From Emiliania huxleyi CCMP1516 (Eukaryota; Haptophyta; Isochrysidales; Noelaerhabdaceae), in assembly GCF_000372725.1 (NCBI RefSeq), contig NW_005201249.1, positions 63,820 through 127,819 on the forward strand: a stretch of DNA of 64,000 nucleotides, in the 5' to 3' direction. Position 1 is the first letter of the stretch; each line of letters begins with the position of its first letter. Below, in pieces: positions 29,347 to 40,017 of the stretch. The translations under genes and the position numbers were made by a program. The notes under the pieces were generated by a model, which saw nothing but the letters and a program-made list of their open reading frames with translations, was not told where the DNA came from and ran no database searches.

Positions 29347-30297
29347 ATGGGACTGCGGCCTTGTCGCAGTCGAGAGAGGACACGTCGAACAAGAAACCGC
29401 TTCGATTCTGGCAGTGAGCATCTACAAAGCGCACAGCGTCGCTACTCCCAGATCATTCATCATGCAGCATGGCTCGGCTTTTGGAATGCGTTGCAGCTAC
29501 CGGGCGTGGCTAGGCGGGAGGCGGTGCGCTTCATCGCCGTCAGCCAGTACCAGGCGGGCGCCTTCCTCAACGCCGTCCCCTCGCGCCGCGACTTTCGTAT
29601 CCCGACGTGGGCGCTGCGCATCGCCGTCCAGCGGCGCCTCGGGCTACCACTTGACGAGGCGCTCGCGCGGGGCGCGCCGACCTGCTCGGCGCGCGGCGGC
29701 AAGGTGCAGGACCCACTGGGCGACGCGGCCAGCAACATCGGCCGCCTCGGGCACTGCGGCCGCCACAACAGCCTCCTCGCCGCCCTGGCCAAGGTCATGC
29801 GGAGCGTGTGGGGCATGCTCGTCGAGGTGGAGCCGCGGGACCACCTCGGCTACTCTAACGACTACCGGCCCGACGTCTCGGTGGCGGGCGCCGGCCGCTC
29901 GCGCTCGCGCCTCGTCGGCGACGTCAAGTTCAAGGACTCGCTCTCCTCCAACCCGGAGGACGTCGGCCAGCGAGGCGCTTTCGTCGGCCTCGGCAACACC
30001 GAGCCCGGCACGAGCGCGGACGTCTTCGGCCTCGAGCAGCGCGGCGCTGTCGGGGACGGCGACTTCAGGCCGAGCGACGGCGGCGGCTATGTGGCGTACA
30101 AGAAGGCGGACTACGCGCACGCCCTCTCGCGCTCGGACACCGACGTGCAGATGTACCTGTTCGAAACCTTCGGCGGGTGGTGCAACGCGGTCAAACGGCT
30201 GTTCTACCAGATGAAGGACAAGGTGCGCAACAAGCTCTCGAAGCGGCAGCACGAGGACGAGGCGAGCTGGCGGGCGGCGCCGTCCTCCGGCAACTGA
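29347..30297 (+). CDS. retroelement-type PD-(D/E)XK nuclease domain protein
   Basis: A 316-codon frame. After about 45 non-descript residues it reads ALQLPGVARREAVRF, SQYQAGAFLNAVPSRRDFRI, LRIAVQRRLGLPL, HCGRHNSLLAALAKVM, NDYRPDVSV, LVGDVKFKD. The order FLNAxP, R-LGLPL, RHN, RPD, DVK is what follows the reverse transcriptase in several LINE-like polyproteins carrying a restriction-like endonuclease (family knowledge). RPD and DVK supply the expected acidic and lysine residues. No reverse transcriptase lies upstream; instead the frame starts 2 bases from the divergent RABGGTA start codon, so it looks like a 5'-truncated retroelement piece or a domesticated nuclease. The C-terminus is Lys-rich (KDKVRNKLSKRQ). 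Confidence 0.62.
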   Translation: MGLRPCRSRERTRRTRNRFDSGSEHLQSAQRRYSQIIHHAAWLGFWNALQLPGVARREAVRFIAVSQYQAGAFLNAVPSRRDFRIPTWALRIAVQRRLGLPLDEALARGAPTCSARGGKVQDPLGDAASNIGRLGHCGRHNSLLAALAKVMRSVWGMLVEVEPRDHLGYSNDYRPDVSVAGAGRSRSRLVGDVKFKDSLSSNPEDVGQRGAFVGLGNTEPGTSADVFGLEQRGAVGDGDFRPSDGGGYVAYKKADYAHALSRSDTDVQMYLFETFGGWCNAVKRLFYQMKDKVRNKLSKRQHEDEASWRAAPSSGN

Positions 30298-31548
30298 GCG
30301 CCTCCTACACGGTGGGCGTGTGGGGATACAGCACAGACCCGGACGACGTGAACAGCGCGATCAATCTGGTGCAGAGCGGTGTGACCTTTGTCAACACAGA
30401 CATGCCGCACAAGTTTATGGCGGCGGCAGCGGCGTAGAAGCAGGAGGGTCGGCGCGCACGGTGGCGTGCGGGTGCTCCTCGCACTACGCGCGTTTGCTTG
30501 CGTGCCGTGCACGAGGTGTGATCGTGGCCACCTGTAGCTTGGGTGTAGTGAGACATAGACATCGTGGGTTTCACAGACGGCGTGTGCAGAGCTGCGTGAC
30601 GAGATTGACGTGTGAGTGTCAGTTCTCCCGGGTCGTCTCGCGCGAGACATCATAGCCAACATATAGACACATTTCGCGCCGAAAACAGAGAGACCACAGG
30701 AGATACAGTACCGCCCCCGCGCTCTCGGTCTCGCGTCTCGGGGAGGCGTCGCGTCTCAGCTCTCACACCTTGCGCGCATGAGATGTCACATGATGGAGCA
30801 CATTACTCAGATGTAATTCGTCGATCGGCCGTCCTCTTCACACATCTCATTGAGATTGTTATTCAAATTCCATGTTCACAGCAATTGTCTCCCCTTTTTT
30901 TTCACCACCTGAGATCCCGAATTTCAGCCCTGCAATTATGACCCCAACTGACCTGACCTGACCTGCCGTACTGCCCTGCCCGCGTACTGCCGCACAACTG
31001 CCCTGCCCTGCCCTGCCCGATCCCCTACCTGCCCCGGGTGTGAAACCCACACTGCCCTGCCCTGCCCTTCCCACACTGCCGAGGTGTGAATAGCCGGCCG
31101 CTCCCGAGGTCTCGAACAAACTTCTCCATAGCGTATATGTACATGATTGGCGCTGGCGCCTGCTGTTGACAAGTGGGATCATCTGGCTTCCGGAACACCT
31201 CCGCGAAGCTGCCCCCAGCAGGCGTTTGTTTGACCAAAATCCAAATCTCCCTACTCCAGTTGAGGCTGCCCTCGGACCCGAGAATCGTACGAACTGCGAT
31301 TGCGTCCGATCGGACGTCCCTGTCCATCTGCATCTCGTTCCTATATTCGACGTTCTTGCTCATATGCGTTTTCGGGTTCCGATTCGTTTCCGATTCGTTT
31401 CCAGTTCCCCCTCCCTGACGAAATTCTTGCCCTCTCCTTTTTACATACATATATTCAATGTCACGAAAGAGAGCGAGCAGACAGCAGCGCAGTCGACTGG
31501 ATGGCAGCACATGCCCCGCGCGATGCTGTCGCTCCGCCATTGAGCGTC
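30298..31548. repeat. intergenic, CTGCC-rich block and shared repeat
   Basis: 30945-31075 is dominated by ctgacctgac and ctgccctgcc tandem words. 31140-31260 matches 41325-41440 (ggcgc-tggcgcctgctgttg, acaagtggg, cgcgaagctgcccccagcag), so a repeat is shared with the flank of the second nuclease-like ORF. Nothing recognised in 30300-30940. Confidence 0.65.
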
Positions 31549-32140
31549 TCAGTGGTGCGGGCCGTGATAGGGAGGGGCCCCGATGTATGCGCCTAGCTGG
31601 CCGCCGCCGTCGCAGCGGCACTTGAGCGCCACAGACAGCTCGTGCGCGCGCGTGAGCGACTCGATCTCTTCGGGCGTGAACTCCTCGAGGTCGCGAGACG
31701 AGTGCCGCCCGCGCCGTAGCGACGGAGGCGCCGCCGCCACAGCCTCCGCCGGCAGCGGCAGCATCGACGCGTCGAGGGCGTCGGGTCGCCACACGGCGTG
31801 CTGCACGTGGCAGCGCCTCCGGTAGCGGAGGCAGCAGGGGCACACGGCGGCGTGGCGCCCCGCGGGCATGTGCCTGACGAGGAGTTAGGGTCGGGGTCAG
31901 GGTTAGGGTTAGGGTTAGGGTCAGAGCTAGGGTTAGGGTTAGAGATAGGGTCAGGGTCAGGGTCGGGGCTAGGGTTAGGGTCAGGGCTAGGGTTAGGGTC
32001 AGGGTTGACGGCCCGCAGGTATGTGCCTTGCGAGGGGTTGGCGAGATGGTCCGAGAGAGTGGTCGGCTCTGTGGCTGATGGCAGTGAGGGAGGGAGGGAG
32101 GGAGGGGAGGAAGGGAGGGAGGGAGGGAGGGAGGGAGGGA

Positions 32141-32202
<62 letters not shown>

Positions 32203-33030
32203 TAGAGTAGAGTAGAGTAGAGTAGAGTAGAGTAGAGTAGAGTAGAGTAGAGTAGAGTAGAGTAGAGTAGAGTAGAGTAGCAAGCGCCTGGCGAGGAGGC
32301 CGGGGTGACTCGACAGGCCAAGCCGAGAGACGAGGCGGAGGGCGGCGCGGCGCGAGGAGGGCGAGGGTGAGGAGCCGGGCGCAGAGGCGGAGGAGGAGGG
32401 CGAGTGGAGGCCCTCGGAGAGGGGAAGTGGCCACACGTACGAAGGCCGCTGATCGGACCCGCGCGGCAAGGCGATGCGGAGCGTCCCTAGGGGGTAGGGA
32501 TCACGGGGTGAGGTTCCGGCGCCCCACAGGCTTGCCGCAGTCTTGAGGAGGAGCGCACCAGAGGCGCTCATGGTCGGGGAGAGGCCGCACGCCCGCACGG
32601 CGGCCGCGTCCGCGTCGTCCAGCCGCGTCACGCAATTGTGCAGCAGCTCGCACCGCAGCGGCAGCAGCGGCATCTGGCTCCAGAGGGCAAAGAGCGGGTT
32701 CTTAGGAGCGCTGAGTGAGCTGTCACCGTCGCCATCCAGCCCGAGAGTGAGCGAGCAGCCCTCCTCGTCGTCGCCACCCTCAGCCTCCTCCTCGAGCGCC
32801 GCGTGCAGCCGCGCTAGCTCGCGCTGTGCCGCACCCAGGTGAGTACGAATGAGCAGCACCGCTGCCAGCTTTGCGAGACGGCGCAGCGCGCGGCACGTCG
32901 CGCTTAGCCGAGCGAGCTGCGTCGCCTGGGCCGGCGGGGCCGGCTCTAGCCGGGTGAGAATAGCGATGATGCAGTCGCATGGAAGAAGCAGCAGCTCAGG
33001 AGCTGTGTCGTCGGTGTCATCGTCAGGCAT
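31549..33030 (-). CDS. F-box protein
   Basis: Exon 1 (32288-33030) starts MPDDDTDDTAPELLLLP and carries an F-box-like segment (LPCDCIIAILTRLEP, ARLSATCRALRRLAKL). Exon 2 (31549-31873) joins in phase 2 across a 414-nt GC-AG intron and adds a Cys/His piece (HAAVCPCCLRYRRRCHVQH), then EEFTPEEIESLTRAHELS and a Cys-Arg-Cys end; 355 residues in total. F-box proteins recruit substrates to SCF ubiquitin ligases (known). The intron is almost all microsatellite and telomere-like repeat. An ATG 11 codons upstream is in frame, but its context is an AAAG repeat, so the later ATG is preferred. Confidence 0.68.
31887..32008 (+). repeat. interstitial telomere-type TTAGGG array in an intron
   Basis: About twenty hexamers of ttaggg and variants (gtcagg, gctagg) in one orientation. 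It sits 14 bases from the 3' splice site of the F-box gene intron. Confidence 0.92.
32085..32281 (+). repeat. GGGA, GA and TAGAG microsatellites
   Basis: Consecutive GGGA (about 32088-32145), GA (32146-32195) and 5-bp TAGAG (32196-32281) arrays. The last meets the intron's 5' splice site. Confidence 0.95.
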
Positions 33031-33515
33031 TTGCGTCACTGATGAAAGAAAGAAAGAAAACATTCCGATATTTCGTAGCGAAACGGCATTTTTTTGTTAG
33101 GGGCATACCGCGTTTTACGCCGAGAGCGGGAACCGAGAGGCGAGAGGCGAGAGAAGCCGAGCTGATCGAGGGTGGCGGGAGAGGGGAGCCGGGCGTGAGT
33201 CAGCCGTGACATCGTCGAGATCTTCTTAGGCGCCGGCGCGAAAGGACGGACGACACCACAGCTACAACAGTCAGGGAAGCCGAGCGGACCGCGGCCAAAA
33301 CATCGGTTATCAAGGGATCGGCACTTCGGGAGACGGCGTTGTCGCAGAACGAGGGTCGAGGGCTCGAGGCCGAGGAGAGAGCGATGAGTCAGAGGCTGAA
33401 ACAGCAGGAGCGAGAGAGAATGACGAGAGTCGAGAGACGAGACTCTAGAGTGGGCGGAAGAACGCGGCGTGCGCCCTCCTCTCCCATCCCTCGTTGGTGT
33501 GTTTTCTTTCTTTCT
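33031..33515. other. intergenic with AAAGAAAG/TTTCTTTC pieces
   Basis: 33045-33062 and 33500-33520 are short copies of the TTTCTTTC family in opposite orientations. 33120-33460 holds only GAGAG-rich sequence. Confidence 0.55.
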
Positions 33516-34251
33516 TTACACCAGGGTGAGGCCAAGCCGCCACGGGATCAGCGCCGCCGTGACGCCGACACACGCCACCGCCGCCTCGCGGGAGGCTCCG
33601 TCGCCGAGCAGGCTCGGCAGCGGCGCCTTGCGCGAGAGCAAGCCGCCGACCAGAGGCACCTGCAGGCAGGCCGCACGGTCATAGGCGACACGACGCACGC
33701 TCCGAGGTGGGTGAAGAGCGCGGAGGTCGGCCACCGCTCTATCCGTCCTTAAGCAGGCAGACAGGTGCCCGTCTACTGGAGGGTGGAGGTGACTGCTCTC
33801 TCAGAGGCACCTCGCTCAAGCTCGCCCGCAGAGCGTCGGCGAGACCCGAGACGCCGAGCAGCAGCGCCGCGAGGAGATTGACGAGCAGCAGCGTCCGCGG
33901 CGGGAGGCGGCGCACCATGCCATTGAGTCGGCGACGCGCTCGCCGGTGCAGCAGCCCCGCCAGGACGAGAAGGCCGACCGCTGCTCCGGCACGGGCGCGG
34001 GCGCGGGCGCGGGCGGCAGTCGCGTCGTCGAGCGCGGCTGGCGATTGGGCGGCGTCGCCCCGTGGCGATCGAGGCGAGCGCGGCGAGCGCTGGAGCGCCT
34101 GCGTGCAGTCGTCGATCCGCTCGCCGAGCGCCTCGACCGCAGCGGTGGTGGCGAGGCCGTCGATCCGGGCATCAATGGCGTCGAGACGGCCAACGATGGC
34201 CCGCATCAGGCCAGTGAGCTCCTGCTGCTGCTGGAGCGCGGCGTGCGACAT
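33516..34251 (-). CDS. small coiled-coil membrane protein
   Basis: Exon 1 (33811-34251) and exon 2 (33516-33659) join in phase 0 over a GT-AG intron; 194 residues. N-terminal amphipathic helix MSHAALQQQQELTGLMRAIV and a coiled-coil (DAIDARIDGLATTAAVEALG), an Arg/Ser linker, then hydrophobic helices GAAVGLLVLAGLL, TLLLVNLLAALLLGVSGLA and AAVACVGVTAALIPWRLG. Two or three TM spans near the C-terminus suggest an organelle-membrane tether (inference); no family recognised. The intron begins with GTGCCTCTG and exon 2 begins with the same nine bases. Confidence 0.68.
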
Positions 34252-34439
34252 GTGTCACGGGACTTGGCGCTTGATGTGGACGCGGTGGCAGCTCGCCAAT
34301 CAATGCGTCGGCGAGAACAAAGAAAAACAAGTGCGCGGGGCGAGGTGCGCACTGTCCCTCGGGGTTCGTGCGTCGCCCATCTCTCCTGGAGATCTCTGCT
34401 GGCCGAGTTGTGTTCGGACAGCGGGCCCGCATGCCTTTT

Positions 34440-34592
34440 TCTCTTTCTTTTTTCCTTTGGGCAGGGACTCTGGCCGCGCCCGCAAAAAGAATTTAACCCC
34501 TCCCTCGCACAACACTGGGCACCCGACTGGCGCGCACTGGCACTAACGCGGGTACCACACCGCAAAAAGAAATTCGTTGAGCGCCTTTTTTG
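34440..34592 (-). repeat. inverted copy of the 23.2-kb tandem unit
   Basis: The minus strand reads tgtgcgagggagg, cccagtgttg, and gcgcgccagt in the order seen at 23225-23350; flanked by AAAAAGAA words. The rest of 34252-34697 is the two genes' upstream DNA. Confidence 0.7.
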
Positions 34593-34697
34593 TTTCACGT
34601 GCCCTGAACTTGGAGCGGCCGCACACTGCTCGGTACCCCCCCTGCACATCTAAAGCCATGGCCTGTGAGCCGCTCGTAATTCTTTTGCTTACTCTCA

Positions 34698-37600
34698 ATG
34701 CTGCTAACCCGCACGAAGCGACGCCTGTGCACTGCCAGCCTGGACGCCGCCGCCGCCGGTTCGCTGCCGCTGCTCGCGATCGTCGGCGCCCCAAACGCAG
34801 GCAAGTCGACGCTGTACAACCGGCTCGTCCGCACAGAGCTTAGCGCGCGTTCGTTCCGGCCTCGCGCGCTAGTGGCGCCTACGGCCGGCACAACCCGCGA
34901 CAGGATGGAGGGAGAGAGCGAGTGGCTGGGCTATCGCTTCCGCGTGGTTGACACGGGCGGCATCGAAGACCTCTGGCCTCTCCGGCAGCAGCAGGCGGAC
35001 AGCGGCAGGCGCGGCGCAGGCAGGCGGCAGCAGCGGCGGGCCCCGCATGGAGAGGAGGTGGCGCGTGGCGACGGCGAGGCGGCGTCGCCTCCGCCACCGG
35101 GCGGCTGGCAGCTCAGCGAGGTGGAGGCGGCGGCGGCGCAGCGGCGGCTCGCGGCCGCAGTCGAGGCGCAGGTGGCGGTGGCGGTGAAGGAGGCGGCGGT
35201 GGCGCGCAAAGCACTTCCAAGACAAGCCTGTGTCCCTCGCCGCCCGTTCCAGATGGCATGCACCTCCGGCGTGTCCGCAGGTGCTGCTGCTGGTGGATGC
35301 AAAGGCGGGCGCAGGCGCGGCGGAGGAGCGGCTCGCCTCGCTGCTGCGGCGGCTGAGGTGAGACACTTCCGAGACACTTCCGAGACACTTCCGAGACACT
35401 TCCGCCTCACTGGGCGAGACGCGCTCTGCCTCGTTCGTCCAACTGAATGAAGTGTATGCGCGCGGTGCTTTACGATCCCTCGCCTCTGCGTCTCCCCAGC
35501 GCGCCGCCAAAGCGCGTACCCCCCGACACGTCCACGACACGTCCACGACACGCCCACGACACGCCCACGACGCGTGCGCAGGCCAGTGCACGACCCCTCT
35601 GCTGGGGCGGTGCTGCTGGCGGCAAACAAGTGCGACTCGCGCGAGGCGCGGCACGGGATGCACGAGCTGTGGTCGCTCGGGCTCGGGGAGCCGCGCCTCC
35701 TCTCGGCGCTGCACGGCGTGGGCAGCGCCGAGCTGCTCGACGACGTCGTCGCGGCGATGCAGAGGCGCGAGGCCGAAAGCACCGGGGTGGCGGAGGTAGC
35801 ACTGGGCGGGGCGGAGCAGCCTCGGGGCCTGACGCAGGGCGTGGGCGTTGCGTGGGAGATGCGGGGGCTTGCCACTGGCTCCTCGCTCTACGCCAGCGTG
35901 TCGAGGCGTGCGTCTCACCCTCCCCTTGTACCCTTTCCGCCAGGTGGGAGGAGGGCCGCCTCGACGCCTCACGTGCGGCGGCTGCGCTGGCGCTGGCGGG
36001 CGGCGCGGCTGGCCGGCAGGCGGCGCGGGGAGGCGGGCTCGCGGCTCTGGAGGGCGGAGGCGGGGGCGGAGAGGGGGGAGACGGGGGCGGCGGAGGGGCG
36101 AGGTTTGGAGGCGCTGCGCGGAGTGCAGCAGAAGGGCGGGAGGAGGAGGTGGAGGGGCGGGAGGTGGAGGGGTGGAAGGAGGAGGGGTGGGAAGAGGAGG
36201 AGGGGTGGGAAGAGGAGGAGGTGTGGGAGGAGGAGGAGGAGGAGGAGGAGGAGGAGGGGATGGGGCTCGGCGCGCGGCTCGGATCGGACGGTGGCGAGGC
36301 CGCCTCCCCCCCTCCCGCGCGGCTCGGCGCGGCGGCGGGCGGCCTTGCTCACCGGGGCGGCGCGGTGCCGGGCTGGGCGGCGGAGGACGCGGTGGGCAAG
36401 GTGGCGGTGGTCGGGCGGCCGAACGTCGGCAAGTCGTCGCTGCTCAACGCGCTACTCGGTCAGGAGCGGATGGTAGTCAACCCCGTCGCCGGCACCACGC
36501 GCGACTCGGTGGCGTGTGAGTACGAGTGGCGCGGCGAGAAGCTGCTGCTGATCGACACGGCGGGCATCCGGCGCCAGGCGGCCAAACAGCCCTGCGCGGG
36601 CGGTGTGAAGAGCGCGGCGTGAGGAGCGCCTCTCCACGCCTCCTGCTGCAGACAGGCGGCGGGCGGCGAGGAGCGCGAGGAGCTCGACCGAGCGGCGGTG
36701 GCGGCGGCGAGGGTTGCCATCAGCCAGTGCCACGTGGCGCTCCTCCTCCTCGACGCCTACCAGGGACTCACGCGCGCCGACCTCGCCATCGCCGGCCTCG
36801 TCACCGAGCAGCAAAAGTCGTGTGTCATCGTCGCCAACAAGGCGGCAAGCCCTCCGCTCACCTCGAGTGCACAACTCATCGGCAGTGCATCTCGGCTCAC
36901 CTCTCCTCATCCCCTCCCGGCCGATCTCGGCTCGGCCGATCTCGGCCAATCTCAATCTCGGCCAATCTCCCGCAGGCGGACCGGCTCGACGCGGCGGCTC
37001 GCCGCGCCTTTTCCGACAGCGTGCGCGAACGCATGCCTTGGCTCGACTACGCGCCCGTGCTGCACGCGTCGGCTCTCACCGGCGCCGGCGTCGACGAGGC
37101 CCTCGACACGGCGGCGAGTGCGCTCGCGTGGCGGCGCACCAAGGTGCCGAAGCGGCGGCTCAACGAGCTCTTCGCGAGGGCGCAGCTGCTGCGGCCTCTC
37201 CCCGTCGTGCGCGGCGCCCGCCTCAAGATGCAGTACGCGACCCAGCACGCGACGGAGAGCCCGACCTTCGTCTTCCGCATGAACCGGCAGGTGCCTCCTC
37301 ACACGCCGCCGCATCGCTCTCGCCCCAGCCCTCGCCTCCGCCCTCGCCCCAGCCCTCGCCTCAGCCCTCGCCTCAGCCCTCGCCCCCCATGCCCCCCCCC
37401 CCCCCCCCCGGCCCACCGCCGCCCCGCAGGCCGAGATGCACCCCTCCGTGGTGCGCTGGGTCGAGCGCACTCTTCGCTCCCACTGGCCCTTCGACGCGAC
37501 GCCGCTGCGGCTCGTCTTCAAGGCGGACCCGCCGCGCCGGCGCCGGCGCAACGCCCTCGCGCGCGCGGAGGGCGCGAGCTCACGCTTCGTCAAGATGCCC

Positions 37601-37807
37601 AAGAAGAAGTGGCGCGAGCTGCAAAAGCCGTTCTGGCAGCGCGAGAAGTTTGTGGCGCAGGTGCGGGAGCGAAACAGAGAGCGCCGGCGCGCCTCGCAAG
37701 AGGCGAGGAGGGCGGCCGCGGCCGCGGGTGGGCTGCCCACCTCAGGACGGATCGGCTCCGCGCTCGCGGCGCGGCATGTGCGCGGGGAGGGGCATGGCCA
37801 GGGGTGA
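34698..37807 (+). CDS. organellar double GTPase Der/EngA
   Basis: Seven exons: 34698-35201, 35281-35357, 35582-35905, 35944-36577, 36656-36841, 36976-37290, 37430-37807; 805 residues, phases all agree. First G domain: [22 protein letters not shown], then VVLLLVD across intron 1 and ANKCD. Second: [38 protein letters not shown]. The C-terminal KH-like domain follows ([35 protein letters not shown]). Der/EngA matures the 50S ribosomal subunit in bacteria and organelles (known); the N-terminus ([16 protein letters not shown]) looks like a targeting peptide. Length is almost double the bacterial protein because of Gly/Glu/Trp-rich insertions between the two G domains (exon 4) and an Arg/Gly insertion in the first. 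In the second domain NKxD reads NKAD across intron 5. Donors are GC in four introns, GT in two. Confidence 0.9.
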
Positions 37808-37856
37808 GGGGGGAGAGCGGGCTAAACTTTAGCGCCTAGAAAGCCGTAAAGACGAC

Positions 37857-37945
37857 ACCCATTTGTTCACGAATGTATGTTTGGAAAGAAGGACACGACA
37901 TCCACACAAAAAGTAGAGAGGCACACGAAGTTGGGCCGAGCCCGA
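37857..37945 (+). repeat. direct repeat, left copy
   Basis: cacccatttgttcacgaat then atgtttggaaagaaggacac and agtagagaggcac are repeated at 39822-39915 in the same orientation with few changes. The two copies lie just past the 3' ends of the Der gene and of the minus-strand ankyrin gene and enclose 1.9 kb. Confidence 0.8.
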
Positions 37946-38052
37946 CGAGCGACGTACGGCTTTATGTGAGATGTAGTGTCGCCTTCCTGCTTGCGGCTAC
38001 GCCCTCGCCTACCTCAGCACCAGGGCCGTAGCGCGGGCCGCCTCGTGCACCA

Positions 38053-38265
38053 TCAATTGCCGACATTCACCTTGACGTTGGCGCTACTTGTTGCCGCAGT
38101 GAGCTCAGCAGCGCCTGCACCATTGCTTCCACGCCTCTTGCAGTGGCGTATGTACACGACCACGAGTATGACCAACAGGATGGCAAAGCAGCAACAAGCC
38201 GCGGCGACAGCAATGACAACCGATGAGTTGGTCTCAGGCTGTTCCTGGTCCTGGGCTTCACCCAA
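38053..38265 (-). CDS. C-terminal exon of a single-pass membrane protein (partial)
   Basis: The minus-strand frame reads a Gln/Glu-rich head, NSSVVIAVAAACCCFAILL plus VILVVVYI (one strong TM helix), then a basic stop-transfer RHCKRRG and a short Ser/Ala tail. This is the classical end of a type I surface protein. The extracellular part should lie upstream on the minus strand beyond 38265, but I could not connect a convincing exon. Confidence 0.42.
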   Translation of the reverse strand: MGEAQDQEQPETNSSVVIAVAAACCCFAILLVILVVVYIRHCKRRGSNGAGAAELTAATSSANVKVNVGN

Positions 38266-38707
38266 TGTGGCCCAATATGGAGGGGGGGTCGCCGCCGCCC
38301 GCGTCGCCCGCGGCGGGCCCGCATGGCGCGCCGCTCGTCGGGAGCGTGCCCAGCAGGCTGTGCAGGGCAGTCTGCCTCACTCAGGGCGCCGCCGCCGCTG
38401 CGCGGGGCCGCCGTCGGCGCTGCTGCCGTGAACACTGCCGCCGTGTACGTCACCATCGCCTCTCTTCGTCGCCGATCTCGCCGACGCCGCCCGCCGCTCG
38501 CCGCCGCCCTGCCTTGCCCTGCCCTCACACAAACAAACAAACACACACCACACACACACACATACAGACACACACACACAACTCCTTGCCCCCGCGCCCT
38601 CCCGCCCAACGCCCTGCGCCTCACGCCGCGCGTCCCACGCACTCCCCGTGCCCCGCGCCCCCACGCCCCTCACCTCGCGCCTCACGCCTCCCTCCCCACC
38701 CTCTCAG

Positions 38708-38832
38708 GCATTTCTCCCTCCCTGCTGCTCGCCGACTCCTCCTCCCCCCGCATGACCGGCGACTACCCGTCCTTCCGCGGCGACTCCTCCCTCCTCGGCG
38801 CCAACGCCTACTATACCCGTTCGGCCCGGTGA
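38708..38832 (+). CDS. possible terminal exon of a plus-strand gene
   Basis: After a polypyrimidine ctctcag acceptor the frame reads SPSLLLADSSSPRMTGDYPSF then LLGANAYYTRSAR and stop. It is not low complexity, unlike its surroundings, but no upstream exon was placed. Confidence 0.3.
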
Positions 38833-39820
38833 GGGGCGGGAGCGCAGCCATTCCAACGGCTGGGAAAGTTTCTGAACGGCCGTGCATGCGTCTGCATGCC
38901 GGACAACTAAGAAGGTCCCTCGCTCCCGCTCCTCTCTCGGAAGACGCGTGCCGGCCAGGGGGACTCGCTTGCGATCCCGCTCCAGCCAGAGGCCGCGTGA
39001 GGCGTGTGGGGCGGTGCACGCTGGGGCTCGGCCCCAAGTGCGCTGGCCTCGCGTTCGAGGGGAGGGCGGCTCGTAACTGAGGTTCGCCGTCGGAGACAGT
39101 CGTCCTCCCCTCCTCGGCCGGGCAACTAGGTCATTGAGGCCCCCCCCGGGGAAGAGACCGAACGGCCGGCCGACACTCTCGGCCATTCCAACGGCCAGGC
39201 CGCTCGCTTAAGGCCGATTGGCTAGACGAGCGGCCTACCTCCAATGGGGCTGTCTGGGAACGCGTGGAACCTGCCCGCCTCGGTGGGAGGTGGTTTGGCG
39301 CCGACAGTCAGCCCCATGGGCAGTCTGGATCACGGGGGATGACATCCTGCCTCCCGGCACGCCGGGAGGAGGTGGGTGCTCCGCCGCCGGACCGCCCTCT
39401 CCACCACCCTCGCCCAGGGATCTACAACGCTGTCTTAAGGTCCGACCTGTGGGCTCTGCCTGCGCTCGGCACCGGGCACCGCCTCGGTATACAAATCAAA
39501 ATGCGCCTGCGGGCGGACCCTTACAGATCACAGATCACTAGAACCCGCGTTTACTGACAGACTCACTCAGACACAGGCAAAGTGCCGCGTATGCACATAT
39601 ACGAGATGCTGTCTCTGTGTCTTTTCCAGAGAAGTTACCCTGCGCCCCTGTACCGCCCCGTCCCCTCTCCGCGCGGGCCGCCCAAGCGCAAAAGGCTGGC
39701 AAAAGGGCCTGCCAGAGGGGTTTGTGCTCGACGAGACGCCTCCCCTGTGTGTCCTGAGCATGCTCATTGCTCTCTGCTCTGTTTAATAGCTCAAAGCTAT
39801 AGCTTGCTAAATGAGGAGAC
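38833..39820. other. intergenic, unassigned
   Basis: gccattccaacggc occurs at 38838 and 39181 in direct orientation, about 340 bases apart, hinting at a small element between. No coding recognised in 39200-39820. Confidence 0.4.
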
Positions 39821-39821
39821 A

Positions 39822-39915
39822 CCCATTTGTTCACGAATATATGTTTGGAAAGAAGGACACGACATCCACACAAAAAGTAGAGAGGCACAAGGCCGAGCCC
39901 GACGAGCGAAGTACG
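39822..39915 (+). repeat. direct repeat, right copy
   Basis: Partner of 37857-37945; see there. It ends about 100 bases before the stop of the ankyrin gene. Confidence 0.8.
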
Positions 39916-40017
39916 GTCACGAGGTCACGTAGAGAGAGCAGCCGTACGCTCGAGAAACACACACGGTCATACACATCGATCGATACTATATCTTGTGCAC
40001 GTAACAGGGGGCGCGAT

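Noticed and set aside
31887-32008. A true chromosome end at the TTAGGG array
   Set aside because: Single-copy genes continue on both sides, and the array lies inside an intron.
37857-39915. LTR pair of a retrotransposon
   Set aside because: The repeats are about 90 bases, too short, with no primer-binding site, polypurine tract or retroelement coding between.
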